NCBI RefSeq assembly: GCF_024171695.1
Contig: NZ_JAMTCF010000022.1
Coordinates: 62,001 to 126,000 of the forward strand
Reading direction: 5' to 3'
Length of the DNA stretch: 64,000 nucleotides
Source of the DNA: Actinosynnema pretiosum
GTDB lineage: Bacteria > Actinomycetota > Actinomycetes > Mycobacteriales > Pseudonocardiaceae
This document shows, one piece after another, positions 45,258 through 54,633 of this stretch. Made by a program: the position numbers and the translations under genes. The stretch's first letter is position 1, and each line of letters opens with the position of its first letter. The notes under the pieces were generated by a model. The model saw only the letters and a list, made by a program, of their open reading frames with translations. It ran no database searches and had not been told where the DNA came from.

Positions 45258-45779
45258 TCACCCGGTCCAGTCCAGGCCCCACGGCTCGATCACCGGCTTC
45301 CACACCGGATCGTCACCGTGCAGCGCGTTCGCGGTCCCCTCCAGCATCGCCGCGATCGAGGGCCACGCGCCGGGTCCGTCGAACCGGAGGCCGGACTCGG
45401 GGTCGAGCACGCCCACGGCGCCGTGGTGGACCCCCTCCCGCAGCTCCACGACGAGGTGGCCCCCGCTGCCGTTCGCCGCGATGGGCAACCAGGCCGGGTT
45501 CCAGCCCCAGAAGGCGTCCTCCTCGCCCTCCGACCAGTCCTCGTCGTCCTCGTCCTCGATCCGGGCGGCCTGCCTGGCGGCCAGGTTCTCGGTGCTGTCC
45601 CGCCAGTCGCCGACCACGGCGTCGAGCGGCAGCAGCGTCCAGCACGACGGCACCAGGGAGAGCGGCGCGCCGTCGTGGCGGAGCAGGGACTCCTGCCCCG
45701 TTCGGGACGGCGCCCCCGCCACCCGGCTGCCCGCACCCCCGCCGACCGGCTGGAGCCGCCACCCGCCCCCGACCACCAC
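45258..45779 (-). CDS. SMI1/KNR4 (SUKH) family protein
   Basis: A 173-aa protein matching the SUKH fold: 'SLLRHDGAPLSLVPSCWTLLPLDAVVGDWRD' region, 'WNPAWLPIAANGSGGHLVVE' (the W-x-P-x-W-[LI]-P-[FI]-x3-G-x-G-x-H motif) and 'AWPSIAAMLEGTANAL'. SUKH proteins are often immunity factors against polymorphic toxins, or general adaptors. The N-terminal helix of the domain is short; the GTG at 45779 (or 45776) is the best start, 50 bases from the divergent response-regulator gene. It has an acidic low-complexity insert ('DEDDEDWSEGEED'). Confidence 0.8.
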   Translation of the reverse strand: MVVGGGWRLQPVGGGAGSRVAGAPSRTGQESLLRHDGAPLSLVPSCWTLLPLDAVVGDWRDSTENLAARQAARIEDEDDEDWSEGEEDAFWGWNPAWLPIAANGSGGHLVVELREGVHHGAVGVLDPESGLRFDGPGAWPSIAAMLEGTANALHGDDPVWKPVIEPWGLDWTG

Positions 45780-45815
45780 GGGGTTGATCGACTCGGGTGA
45801 CGAGCCCGTCCGGCC

Positions 45816-45821
45816 TACTGT
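45816..45821 (+). promoter_or_regulatory. -10 box of a probably leaderless two-component operon
   Basis: TACTGT ends seven bases before GTG 45829, with no ribosome-binding site before the start, so the response-regulator mRNA likely begins at its start codon. Confidence 0.5.
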
Positions 45822-45828
45822 CCCAGGG

Positions 45829-46479
45829 GTGATCAGAGTGGTCGTGGTGGACGACGAGGCGCTGGTGCGGTCCGGGTTCGAGTTGATCCTGCGGGCCGCC
45901 GGGGACATCGACGTGGTGGCCACCGCGTCCGGCGGGCGGGCGGTTCGGGAGGTCGAGGCGCACCGGCCCGACGTGGTGCTGCTGGACATCCGGATGCCCG
46001 ACGTGGACGGGCTCGCGGTGCTGCGGCGGGTGGTCGCCATGCCTCAGGCGCCGGTCGTGGCCATGTTGACCACGTTCGACTCGGACGAGTACATCGCGGA
46101 GGCGCTGCGGTGCGGCGCGGCCGGGTTCATCCTCAAGGACACCGAGCCGGTGCAGCTCGCGCAGCTGGTGCGGGCGCTCGCGGGCGGCGGGGTGGTGCTC
46201 TCGCCGAAGGTCACCCGGTCGGTGGTGGACGGGTACCTCGGGCGGGCGGGCTCGCCTGCGGACGTGGCGCTGGTGGCGACGTTGACCGCGCGTGAGCGGG
46301 AGGTGCTCGTGCTGGTGTCCGAGGGGCTGTCGAACATCGAGGTCGGGGCGCGGATGCACCTGAGCGTGGGCACGATCAAGGACCACGTCAGCGCGATCCT
46401 GACCAAGCTGGACGTGGGCAGCCGGGTGCAGGCCGCGCTGCTGGCCCAGCGCGCCGGGCTGCTGGGCGAGGACCGGTGA
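45829..46479 (+). CDS. NarL/FixJ-type response regulator
   Basis: A 216-aa response regulator. The receiver domain (1-120) has the acidic pocket (Asp8-Asp9), phospho-acceptor Asp53 in 'VVLLDIRMPDVDG' and the conserved Lys near 105 ('FILKDT'). The C-terminal LuxR helix-turn-helix reads 'LTAREREVLVLVSEGLSN'. GTG 45829 follows a TACTGT -10 box. Its stop overlaps the kinase start (GTGA), a cognate pair. Targets are unknown; the membrane-related genes downstream are the nearest candidates. Confidence 0.93.
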   Translation: MIRVVVVDDEALVRSGFELILRAAGDIDVVATASGGRAVREVEAHRPDVVLLDIRMPDVDGLAVLRRVVAMPQAPVVAMLTTFDSDEYIAEALRCGAAGFILKDTEPVQLAQLVRALAGGGVVLSPKVTRSVVDGYLGRAGSPADVALVATLTAREREVLVLVSEGLSNIEVGARMHLSVGTIKDHVSAILTKLDVGSRVQAALLAQRAGLLGEDR

Positions 46480-47567
46480 GGCGCGAGCGGCTGTTCGACG
46501 TCGGCGCGGTCGCGCTCGCGGCGCTGGACGTGTGGATCACCACCGACTGGGACGGCCCCGACGGGACCGTGCTCGCGTGCGTGGCGGTGCTCGGCCTGCT
46601 CGCCAGGCACCGGCGCCCGGTCCTGGTGCTCGTGCTGACCCTGCCCGCCCTGTTCGCGTCGAACTCGATCATCGCCACCCTGATCGCGCTCTACACCGTC
46701 GCCCGGCAGGAGGAGGACCGCCGCCTGCTCGCCGGGTACGTGCTGGCCGTCGCGGTCGGCTACAGCTTCCCCGACCCGTACGGCCTGTTCGTCGAGGCCG
46801 ACCTGAGCGCGGCGCTGCTCAGCGCCGTGTACGGCACGATGACCGCCCTCGCGCCCGCGTTCCTCGGGCAGCTCGTGCGGGCGCGGCACGACCTGTCGCT
46901 GCGGCTGTCGGAGATCGAGCGGGCGCGCGAGCACGAGCGGCTGCTGGTGGCCGAGCAGGTGCTGGCCAGGGAGCGGGCGCAGCTGGCCCGCGAGATGCAC
47001 GACGTGGTCTCGCACCAGGTCAGCCTGATCGCGGTGCGCGCGGGCGCGTTGCAGGTCAGCACGTCCGACCCGGACGCGCGGGAGGCGGCGGGCACCATCC
47101 GGGGGCTGAGCGTGGACACGCTCGACGAGCTGCGGCACATGGTCGCGCTGCTGCGCGCCTCCGGCTCGCCCTCGACCGAGCTGGCCCCGCAGCCCACCCT
47201 CGGCGACCTGGAGCGGTTGCTGGCGGGCAGCGGGATCGACGTCTCGCTGGAGGGCGAGCTGCCCGCCGACGCCGCGCCGGTGGTGCAGCGGGCCATCTAC
47301 CGCACCGTCCAGGAGGAGCTGACGAACGTGCGCAAGCACGCACCGGGCGCCACCACGTCGGTGCGGATCGAGCGGGACGGGCCGGACGTTCTGGTCACCG
47401 TGGCGAACACACACGCCACGCGCGTCTCGGTGCCGCTGCCCAGCGCGCGGCACGGCCTGGTCGGGCTGCGGGAGCGGGCCGAGCTGATCGGCGGCAGCGT
47501 CCACAGTGGACCGACCACCGACGGGGGTTACGAGATCCGGCTCCGGCTGCCCTTCACCCGCTCCTGA
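46476..47567 (+). CDS. Sensor histidine kinase (NarL-type, HisKA_3)
   Basis: A 363-aa kinase with about four or five N-terminal membrane helices (residues 8-135), a coiled linker, the HisKA_3 phospho-acceptor His175 in 'AREMHDVVSHQVS' and an HATPase_c domain ('VQEELTNVRKHAPGATTSV', 'HGLVGLRERAELIGG'). It lacks a large extracellular sensor, so it probably senses a signal in or near the membrane. GTG 46476 overlaps the response-regulator stop. Confidence 0.93.
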   Translation: MRRERLFDVGAVALAALDVWITTDWDGPDGTVLACVAVLGLLARHRRPVLVLVLTLPALFASNSIIATLIALYTVARQEEDRRLLAGYVLAVAVGYSFPDPYGLFVEADLSAALLSAVYGTMTALAPAFLGQLVRARHDLSLRLSEIERAREHERLLVAEQVLARERAQLAREMHDVVSHQVSLIAVRAGALQVSTSDPDAREAAGTIRGLSVDTLDELRHMVALLRASGSPSTELAPQPTLGDLERLLAGSGIDVSLEGELPADAAPVVQRAIYRTVQEELTNVRKHAPGATTSVRIERDGPDVLVTVANTHATRVSVPLPSARHGLVGLRERAELIGGSVHSGPTTDGGYEIRLRLPFTRS

Positions 47568-47664
47568 CCCCCGCCGGGTGGGGGAGGCGGTTCCGGCCGG
47601 GTGGCGGCGTTCCCCGGCGTCCCGGCCGATGCGGGCGGGCCGCTCCGGTCGGCAGGCTGGGCCC

Positions 47665-48753
47665 ATGCGGTCGGCGGAACCCACCGGGGGTGGGCGGTTG
47701 GCGGGCGTCGACCTGGCGCGCGGTGCGGCCGTCCTCGGCGTGTTCGCCGCGCACGTGGGACCCGACGGCGGCGTGGCAGGCTGGGTGGCGCAGCTCGCGC
47801 ACGGCCGCGCGTCGGCGCTTTTCGCCACCCTGGCCGGGGTCTCGCTCGCGCTCGTCTCCGGCGGGCGCGAACCGGCGCGCGACGATCAGGCCGCGACGAG
47901 GATCGCGCTCCGCGCGGTGATCCTGCTGCTGTTCGGCACCGCGCTGACCGCCTCCGGGACCGCCGCGTCGGTGGTCCTGGCCTACTACGGGGTGTACTTC
48001 CTGCTGGCGCTGCCGTTCCTGCGCCTGCGGGCGCCCGCGCTGGCGGTGGCCGCGGTGGTCGTGGCGCTCGTCGGCCCGGTGCTGTCGCTTGCGGTGCGCG
48101 GCTCGCTCGACACGACCGGCCGGGACCAGCTCGTCACGTCCGGCGACCCGGTGGAGGTGCTCGGCGGCGAGGGCGTGCTGCGGCTGGTGCTCACCGGGGC
48201 GTGCCCGGCCGCGACCTGGATGCCGTTCGTGCTCGCGGGCATGGCGCTGGGCCGCCTGGACCTGACGACCCCCGCGATCCGGACCAGGCTGGCGTTCGCG
48301 GGGCCCGCGCTGGTGGTGGCGGGCTACGGCGGGTCGTGGCTGGCGCTGGGCGCGGTCGGCGGCGCGGAAGCCTTGGCGGGCGACGGTCCGGTCGACGGGG
48401 ACGCGGCGGTCTGGCTGCTCGTGGCCTTCCCGCACAGCGGCACCACGTTCGAGATCACCGGGGCGCTGGGCGTGGCCGTCACGACGCTGGTGGCGGCGCT
48501 GGTCGTCGCCGAGCGGTGGCCGCGCTGGGCGCGTCCGGTCACCACCGCCGGGACGATGCCGCTGACGCTCTGCGTCCTGCACGTGGCCGCCATCGACGTG
48601 ACCGGCCTCGCTGCCCGACCCGGTCCCCCGCTGCTCGTGCTGCCGGCATTCGCCGCCGGGGCCTGCGGGTTCGCGCTGCTGTGGTGCCGCTTCTCCCGGC
48701 GCGGCCCGCTGGAGCACCTGCTCCACGCGGCCACGACACGTCCGAAGCCCTGA
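47665..48753 (+). CDS. Multi-membrane-spanning acyltransferase-like protein (DUF1624/DUF418 type)
   Basis: A 362-aa integral membrane protein with about ten helices. The start 'RLAGVDLARGAAVLGVFAAH' is the signature of the YeiB/heparan-alpha-glucosaminide acetyltransferase-like group, and 'ATWMPFVLAGMALGRLDL' matches its middle part. Such proteins are thought to move acyl groups across the membrane onto an extracytoplasmic acceptor. ATG 47665 starts the conserved block. It begins a run of membrane-linked genes on the plus strand. Confidence 0.8.
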   Translation: MRSAEPTGGGRLAGVDLARGAAVLGVFAAHVGPDGGVAGWVAQLAHGRASALFATLAGVSLALVSGGREPARDDQAATRIALRAVILLLFGTALTASGTAASVVLAYYGVYFLLALPFLRLRAPALAVAAVVVALVGPVLSLAVRGSLDTTGRDQLVTSGDPVEVLGGEGVLRLVLTGACPAATWMPFVLAGMALGRLDLTTPAIRTRLAFAGPALVVAGYGGSWLALGAVGGAEALAGDGPVDGDAAVWLLVAFPHSGTTFEITGALGVAVTTLVAALVVAERWPRWARPVTTAGTMPLTLCVLHVAAIDVTGLAARPGPPLLVLPAFAAGACGFALLWCRFSRRGPLEHLLHAATTRPKP

Positions 48754-48785
48754 CCGCCCACGTCCGTCCACAGAGGAGAGACACC

Positions 48786-49535
48786 ATGTTCAAGCGGATG
48801 CTCAGCGCCTGGGGCGTCGGCGGCCCGACCGCCGAGACCACGCTCACCTCCCCGCACACCACCCCCGGCCAGGTGCTCTCCGGCGAGGTGCGCCTGCGGG
48901 GCGGGGTCTTCGACGCCGAGGTCGCCCAGCTCGTGCTGTCGCTGGTCGTCGCCACCGGGAACGAGGACGTGGAACTGGTCCGCGTCATCGCCCGGCAGGG
49001 GCTCGCGGTGCCCGCCGGGAGCGTGCTGCCGGTCCACTTCCAGCTCAGGACACCCTGGGAGACACCGATCACCGCCCTCGGCGGCGCACCGCTGCCGGGC
49101 GTCTCGGTGGGCGTGCGCACCGAGGTCGTGCTGGACGGCCCACCCGGCAGGGTCGACCGCCGCGTGGTGCTCACCGGCCCCGCGCCATCGCAGGAGAGGG
49201 TCCTGGACGCGTTCGACTACCTGGGCTTCCGCTTCCAGGGCACCGGCGTCGGGCAGGCGCCGGGCGCGCTGCGGGAACCGGCGCTCCGGGACCCCGCGCT
49301 GCACCAGGAGTTCCGGTTCCTCCCGCCCTCGCGGTTCGCGGGCGTGGTCGACGAGATCGCCCTCACCCTCGTCGCGGACGCGGACGGCCTGCTCGTGCTC
49401 ATCGGAGCGGACCAGCGGCGCACCGGGCGCTTCCGGGTCTCCCCCGAGGCCGCCGGGACGACCGACTGGAACTCCCTGGTGGAGCTGTGGGCGGCGCAGG
49501 CCGTGCCGAGCGGTCGCGGTGCGGGCCCGAGGTGA
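48786..49535 (+). CDS. Spo0M-like sporulation-control protein
   Basis: A 249-aa arrestin-fold Spo0M homologue: 'MFKRMLSAWGVGGPTAETTL', 'GGVFDAEVAQLVLSLV' and 'FRFLPPSRFAGVVDEIALTL' are family blocks. In Bacillus Spo0M affects sporulation and cell division; in actinomycetes its role is unclear. ATG 48786 follows GAGGAGAG. The stop overlaps the antiporter start (GTGA), so the two are co-translated. Confidence 0.9.
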   Translation: MFKRMLSAWGVGGPTAETTLTSPHTTPGQVLSGEVRLRGGVFDAEVAQLVLSLVVATGNEDVELVRVIARQGLAVPAGSVLPVHFQLRTPWETPITALGGAPLPGVSVGVRTEVVLDGPPGRVDRRVVLTGPAPSQERVLDAFDYLGFRFQGTGVGQAPGALREPALRDPALHQEFRFLPPSRFAGVVDEIALTLVADADGLLVLIGADQRRTGRFRVSPEAAGTTDWNSLVELWAAQAVPSGRGAGPR

Positions 49536-50830
49536 ACTCCTTCCTGCTCGCCGCCGCGATCGCGATGCTCGTCCGGTCGCTGGCGGCCTCCCGGCTGGAC
49601 CGCTGGAACCTCGGCGCCCCGGTCGTGCTGGTGCTGGCCGGTGTCGCGGTCGGTCTGCTCAGCGACACCTCCATCGACGCCGCGCTCAACACCGAGGCGG
49701 TGCAGCACGCGGCCGAGATCGTCCTCGCCGTGCTGCTCTTCGTCGACGCCACGGAGGTGCGCGCGGGCCGGTTGTGGGGCGCCTACCCCGGTCCGGTCGC
49801 CAGGGTGCTGCTCGTCGCGATGCCGCTGAGCCTGGCGCTGGCCGCCGGGTTGGGCTGGCTGCTGTTCCCCGGCCTGCCGTGGTCGGTGCTGCTGCTGATC
49901 GCGTGCGTGACCGTGCCGACCGACTTCGCCCCGGCCGAGCGGCTGGTGCGCGACCCGGCGCTGTCGGCGCGGGTGCGCGGCGTGCTGAACGTGGAGAGCG
50001 GCTACAACGACGGGATCATCTCCCCGCTGTTCCTGTTCGGCCTGATCATGGCCGGGGACCACACCCAGCGGCAGTCCCCGCTCGACGCGCTGGCCACGGC
50101 GCTGCCGTTCGCGGTCAAGGCGGTCCTCGCGGGCATCGCGCTCGGCTCCCTGCTGGCGTGGCTGCTCGACCTGGCGCACCAGGCCGGGTGGCTGACGGCC
50201 CGCTCCGGGCGGGTGGCGGTGCTGCTGGTGCCCCTGCTGGCGTACACGGCGACCGTCGCGGTCGACGGCAACGGGTTCGTGGCGTCCTTCGTCTGCGGCA
50301 TCGCCTTCCGCTACGTGCACCGGCTGCGCAAGGCCCGCCGGGTCCGCGACGGGCTCGCCGACCACGCCGAGATCCGGCAGGACGCGCTGTCCAGGGACCT
50401 GGGCCTGCTGGAGGAGGTCACCGCGCTGCTGACCATGTCGATGTGGTTCGTGGTCGGCATCACGGCCGTGTTCGTGTTCTCGTTCGGCGTGCCCTGGCGG
50501 GCGATCCTGCTCTGCGCGGCGGTGCTGACGGTGGTCCGCCTCGTCCCGGTGCTGATCTCCTTGCTGGGCACCGGGTTGTCCGTGCGCGAGCGGGTGCTCG
50601 TGGGCGCGCTGGGGCCGCGCGGGACGACGACGGTCGTGTTCGGGCTGCTGGCGTTCAACCGGCTGCCGGACGGGGAGGTCGCGGGCAGCGTCATGACCGT
50701 CATGGTGACCTGCGTGCTCGGGAGCGTGCTGCTGCACGGGATGGGCGGCGGACCGCTGGTGCGGGCGCTGACCGGAGCGGGGCGGCGGGGGCCGGAGCAG
50801 CCGGTCAGCGGGGCGCTGCCAGCCGGGTGA
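49532..50830 (+). CDS. Cation:proton antiporter (CPA family, NhaP-like)
   Basis: A 432-aa membrane protein with about 12 helices. 'VPTDFAPAERLV' and 'NVESGYNDGIISPLFLFGLI' are the paired Asp-containing helices of CPA1 antiporters (the usual Gly-x-N-D ion-binding core is Gly-Y-N-D). 'GALGPRGTTTVVFGLLAF' is a typical late helix. It exchanges Na+ or K+ for protons across the cytoplasmic membrane. GTG 49532 overlaps the Spo0M stop. Confidence 0.9.
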   Translation: MNSFLLAAAIAMLVRSLAASRLDRWNLGAPVVLVLAGVAVGLLSDTSIDAALNTEAVQHAAEIVLAVLLFVDATEVRAGRLWGAYPGPVARVLLVAMPLSLALAAGLGWLLFPGLPWSVLLLIACVTVPTDFAPAERLVRDPALSARVRGVLNVESGYNDGIISPLFLFGLIMAGDHTQRQSPLDALATALPFAVKAVLAGIALGSLLAWLLDLAHQAGWLTARSGRVAVLLVPLLAYTATVAVDGNGFVASFVCGIAFRYVHRLRKARRVRDGLADHAEIRQDALSRDLGLLEEVTALLTMSMWFVVGITAVFVFSFGVPWRAILLCAAVLTVVRLVPVLISLLGTGLSVRERVLVGALGPRGTTTVVFGLLAFNRLPDGEVAGSVMTVMVTCVLGSVLLHGMGGGPLVRALTGAGRRGPEQPVSGALPAG

Positions 50831-50896
50831 CGGGCTCCCGCCGCGCCCCGCGCGCGGCAGGATCGTCCGGGCGGTCCGACCAGGGACCGGATCTGG

Positions 50897-52198
50897 ATGG
50901 TGCGCGTGCTCAACCCGTTGGACCTGTCCCTGTTGACCGGACCGATCCCCGTCACGGCAACGGCCGCCGCCGTGCTCGCGCTCGCGCGCCTGGCGTTCCG
51001 GCGGGAGCGGACGTGGTGGACCAGGGCGCTGCCCATCGTGGTCGTCGCGTGCGCGGCGCTGGTGCTGGGCGCGGTCCACGCAATCGACCACGTGTGGCGG
51101 CCGTGGCCGGAACCGCTGCCGGGCGTCGTGGTGGCGTGGGTGGGCGCGGCCCTGCTCGCCGTGGGCTTGACGACAGCGCGGTGGCGCGCCTCGCGAGGGC
51201 GCGCGGTCGACGTGGCGCTGGTGCTGGTGGTGCTGCTGGGCGCGGGCCTGGGGGTGAACGGGCACTTCGGCTTCTACCCCACCACTCGCGCGGTCCTGGA
51301 GGTGCTCGTGAACGACCGGGTCGACCTGGCCGAGGCCGCCACGCCGACGACGAGCGTGCTGGAGGTCCCCGAGGGCGCCCGGCTCGCGGACGTCTGGCGC
51401 AGGCCCGAGAACCTGCCCGAGCGCGGCACGGTGTCCGAGGCGGTGATCCCCGGCGGGTTCGCGGCCAGGCCCGCGTGGATCTACCTGCCGCCCGCCTACG
51501 CCGCGTCCCCGCGCCCGAGGCTCCCGGTCGTGGTGCTGCTCGCGGGACAACCGGGCTCGCCGCGCGACTGGTTCGACGCGGGCAGGCTCACCGAGCACCT
51601 GGACGCGTTCGCGCGGGCGCACGACGGGCTGGCGCCGGTCGTGGTGGTGGCCGACCAGCTCGGCGCGCGGACGGCGAACCCGCTGTGCCTGGACTCGCGG
51701 CTGGGGCGGTCGGAGACGTACCTGGCGCGCGAGGTGCCCGCGTGGGTCAAGCAGCGGTTGACCGTGGACGAGCGGCGCGAGGCGTGGACGATCGCGGGCG
51801 CGTCCCAGGGCGGCACGTGCGCGCTCCAGCTCGCGGTGCGCGCGCCGGAGGTGTACGGGAGCTTCGTCGACCTCGCCGGGCAGCGCGAGCCCACGCTCGG
51901 CTCCCGCGCCGAGACGGTCGAGGCCGCGTTCGGCGGCGACGAGGCGGCGTTCACCCGCGTCAACCCGCTGGACGTCCTCGCACGGCAACGGTTCCCGGAC
52001 ACGGCGGGCGTGCTCGTCGTCGGCCGCGAGGACAGCGCTTACCGGCAGGCCAGCGCCGACGTGCTCGCGGCCTGCCGCGCGGCCGGGATGGACGTGCGGC
52101 GGGAGGAGCGGCCGGGCGGGCACGACTGGAACGTCTGGCGCTCCGGCCTGCGCGACTCGCTGCCGTGGCTGGCCGCGCGGACGGGACTGGTCCGGTGA
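50897..52198 (+). CDS. Membrane-anchored alpha/beta-hydrolase (esterase D / mycolyltransferase-like fold)
   Basis: A 433-aa protein: four N-terminal membrane helices (about 10-125) and an extracytoplasmic esterase domain. Nucleophile Ser303 lies in GASQGGT and the His in 'RPGGHDWNVWRSGLRD', as in the esterase D/antigen-85-like group. The stop overlaps the start of the aminoacyl-lipid synthase gene (GTGA). In Corynebacterium an esterase (AhyD) is encoded next to an alanyl-lipid synthase and removes the amino acid from the lipid; the same pairing here suggests a matching editing role. Substrate not proven. Confidence 0.85.
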   Translation: MVRVLNPLDLSLLTGPIPVTATAAAVLALARLAFRRERTWWTRALPIVVVACAALVLGAVHAIDHVWRPWPEPLPGVVVAWVGAALLAVGLTTARWRASRGRAVDVALVLVVLLGAGLGVNGHFGFYPTTRAVLEVLVNDRVDLAEAATPTTSVLEVPEGARLADVWRRPENLPERGTVSEAVIPGGFAARPAWIYLPPAYAASPRPRLPVVVLLAGQPGSPRDWFDAGRLTEHLDAFARAHDGLAPVVVVADQLGARTANPLCLDSRLGRSETYLAREVPAWVKQRLTVDERREAWTIAGASQGGTCALQLAVRAPEVYGSFVDLAGQREPTLGSRAETVEAAFGGDEAAFTRVNPLDVLARQRFPDTAGVLVVGREDSAYRQASADVLAACRAAGMDVRREERPGGHDWNVWRSGLRDSLPWLAARTGLVR

Positions 52199-54633
52199 GC
52201 GCGCGGCGGCTCCTCCGCTTCGTGCAGGCCGCTCCGGTGACGTGCGTCTTCCTGGTGGCGCTCTGGACGCTCGGGGCGCTGACCGGCGCGACGCACGGCC
52301 CGGACGAGAACCTCCTGGCCCGCTTCGGCTTCAGCACCACCAGTCCACTGTGGACCTCGGTCACCTCCGCGCTGTGGGCGGGCGACCTGACCGGGTACCT
52401 GGCGTCCACGGTGCTGCTGCTGGTGTTCGGCTCGCTGGCCGAGCGCGAGCTGGGCGGGCTGCGCACGGCCGGGATCTTCCTCGGCTCGCACGTGCTCGGC
52501 GTGCTGCTGACCAGGCAGCTGCTGCTGCTCGAACTGGGCGTGGAGTGGTCCTGGTTCGACTCGCTCACCGAGGAGTTCGCGGCCACCCCCTCGATCGGCG
52601 GCGTCGGTCTGGCGCTGGCGCTGACGTTCCGGATGCCCCGGCTGTGGCGTCGGCGGGTGCGGTTGTCCACGCTGGTGTCGGTGGCGGTGCTGGCCCTGTA
52701 CTCCGGGTGGCTGGAGGACCTGCTGCGGGTGAGCGGGGCCTTGGCGGGGCTGCTGATCGGGGCGCTGTGCCTGCGGGAACGGGCCGCCGGGCAAGCGGCC
52801 CGCACGCGCGCGGAGACTCGGGTCCTCGTGGCGCTGCTGGTGGCCGCCTCCGCGCTGGGGCCGGTGGTGGCGCTGCTCTCGCCGTTCCCCCACGGACCGC
52901 TGTCCTGGTACTCCGACGTCGTGGCGCTCGCGCAGCCGACCCCGGACGAGGTCGTGGCGGCGTGCGCCTGGGACGGCGAGCAGGCCTGCCGGACGGCGCG
53001 CGTCCAGCTGTCGTACGGGCGGTTCCCCGCGCTGGTGATGTCGCTGCTGCCCGCGTTGCTGCTGCTGGTGCTCGCGGAGGGCTTGCGGCGCGGGCGGCGG
53101 TTCGCGTGGCGGGCGGCGCTGGTGTGCGAGTCGGCGCACGCGGCGATCATCGGCTGGCACGTGCTGGACGACGCGCGCGTCCCGGAGGTGGACCGGTTCG
53201 AGCTGGTCTTCTCCTACGGCGTCCCGGTTCTGGGGCCGGTGGCGGTCGTGCTGGTGCTGCTCGCGACCCGGACGTGCTTCACCGCGCGGCTGCCCGATCG
53301 CGCGGCGCGCGGGCTGCGGCGGGCGGTGCTGGGCAGCGGGATGGCGCTGTCGGCGCTGTACGTGCTGGGCGGTTTCCTGGTGCGCGAGCGGTTCACGCCG
53401 TCACCGGGGTTGGGCGGGCTGCTCGCGGACCTGCCGACGCGCTTCCTGCCGCCGGGGTACCTGTCGGGGCTGGTGGAGGCGCGGTTCACCCCGGACGGTT
53501 TTGTTGCCACGGCGCTGTTCGAGCACGTGGGCGTGGTGTTCTGGCTGGTCGTGCTGGCGGGGTCGCTGACGGCGTCCTGGCGGACGTGGCCGGTGGTGGA
53601 CGAGTGGGACGGCGCGCACGCGCGGGAGCTGCTGCGCAGGCACGGCGGGTCGTCGCTGTCGCACCTGACGACGTGGAGCGGGAACCGGTACTGGTTCAGC
53701 CGGGACCGGCAGACGGTGATCGCCTACCGGGTGGTGGCGACGGTCGCGCTGACCGTGGGCGACCCGATCGGACCGGCGGGGGCGGGGGCGGTGCGCGACT
53801 TCGCGGCCTTCTGCCAGGACAACGGGTGGACGCCGTGCCTGTACAGCGTCGGCACGGGGACCAGGGACGCCGCGCGGGAGCTGGGCTGGTCCTCGGTGCA
53901 GGTGGCCGAGGACGCGGTGGTGGAGCTGGGTTCGCTGAGCTTCACCGGCAAGAAGTGGCAGGACGTGCGCACGGCGCTGAACAAGGCGGACCGGGCCGGG
54001 ATCACCGCCGAGTGGTGCGAGTTCACCGACCTGCCGCCGGGGATCACCGACCAGATCCGGTCGATCTCGGCGCAGTGGTTGTCGGACAAGGGCTTGCCGG
54101 AGCTGGGCTTCACCCTGGGCGGCGTGGCGGAGCTGGCGGGCGAGGGCGTGCGCTGCCTGATCGCGGTCGACCAGGACCGCACCGTGCACGGCGTCACGAG
54201 CTGGCTGCCGGTGCGCGCCGCGAACGGCGAGGTCGTCGGCTGGACCCTGGACTTCACCCGCCGCCGCGCCCAGGGCTTCCGGGGGACCTCGGAGTTCCTG
54301 ATCGCCTCGGCCGCGCTGCGGGCGCAGGAGGAGGGCGCGCGCTTCCTGAGCCTGTCCGGCGCCCCGCTGGCCCGCCTGGACCGGGGCGAGCGCCCACGCG
54401 CGTCCCAACGCCTGCTGGACCTGGCGGGCCGGGCCCTGGAACCGGTGTACGGCTTCCGCTCGCTGTTCGCGTTCAAGTCGAAGTTCCAACCGGTCTACCG
54501 CCCGCTGTTCATGACCTACCCGGACCCTGCGGCCCTGCCGACCATCGCGAACGCCGTCAGCCGCGCCTACCTGCCCCGGTTGAGCGGGCGGCAGGTGGTG
54601 CGGTTGGCGGTGGCGATGGTCAGGCGCGGGTGA
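52195..54633 (+). CDS. Aminoacyl-phosphatidylglycerol/diacylglycerol synthase (MprF-like C-domain)
   Basis: An 812-aa integral membrane protein. The C-terminal ~330 residues are the DUF2156/LPG-synthetase domain ('FSRDRQTVIAYRVVATVALT', 'GDPIGPAGAGAVRDFAAFCQ', 'FRSLFAFKSKFQPVYRPLFM'), which moves an amino acid from aminoacyl-tRNA to a membrane lipid. The N-terminal ~200 residues are a rhomboid-like membrane domain ('LLLVFGSLAERELGGLRTAG', 'ATPSIGGVGLALALTFRM') in which the protease His of the last helix is missing, rather than a normal flippase. GTG 52195 overlaps the esterase stop. It probably tunes surface charge and antimicrobial resistance. Confidence 0.88.
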   Translation: MSARRLLRFVQAAPVTCVFLVALWTLGALTGATHGPDENLLARFGFSTTSPLWTSVTSALWAGDLTGYLASTVLLLVFGSLAERELGGLRTAGIFLGSHVLGVLLTRQLLLLELGVEWSWFDSLTEEFAATPSIGGVGLALALTFRMPRLWRRRVRLSTLVSVAVLALYSGWLEDLLRVSGALAGLLIGALCLRERAAGQAARTRAETRVLVALLVAASALGPVVALLSPFPHGPLSWYSDVVALAQPTPDEVVAACAWDGEQACRTARVQLSYGRFPALVMSLLPALLLLVLAEGLRRGRRFAWRAALVCESAHAAIIGWHVLDDARVPEVDRFELVFSYGVPVLGPVAVVLVLLATRTCFTARLPDRAARGLRRAVLGSGMALSALYVLGGFLVRERFTPSPGLGGLLADLPTRFLPPGYLSGLVEARFTPDGFVATALFEHVGVVFWLVVLAGSLTASWRTWPVVDEWDGAHARELLRRHGGSSLSHLTTWSGNRYWFSRDRQTVIAYRVVATVALTVGDPIGPAGAGAVRDFAAFCQDNGWTPCLYSVGTGTRDAARELGWSSVQVAEDAVVELGSLSFTGKKWQDVRTALNKADRAGITAEWCEFTDLPPGITDQIRSISAQWLSDKGLPELGFTLGGVAELAGEGVRCLIAVDQDRTVHGVTSWLPVRAANGEVVGWTLDFTRRRAQGFRGTSEFLIASAALRAQEEGARFLSLSGAPLARLDRGERPRASQRLLDLAGRALEPVYGFRSLFAFKSKFQPVYRPLFMTYPDPAALPTIANAVSRAYLPRLSGRQVVRLAVAMVRRG

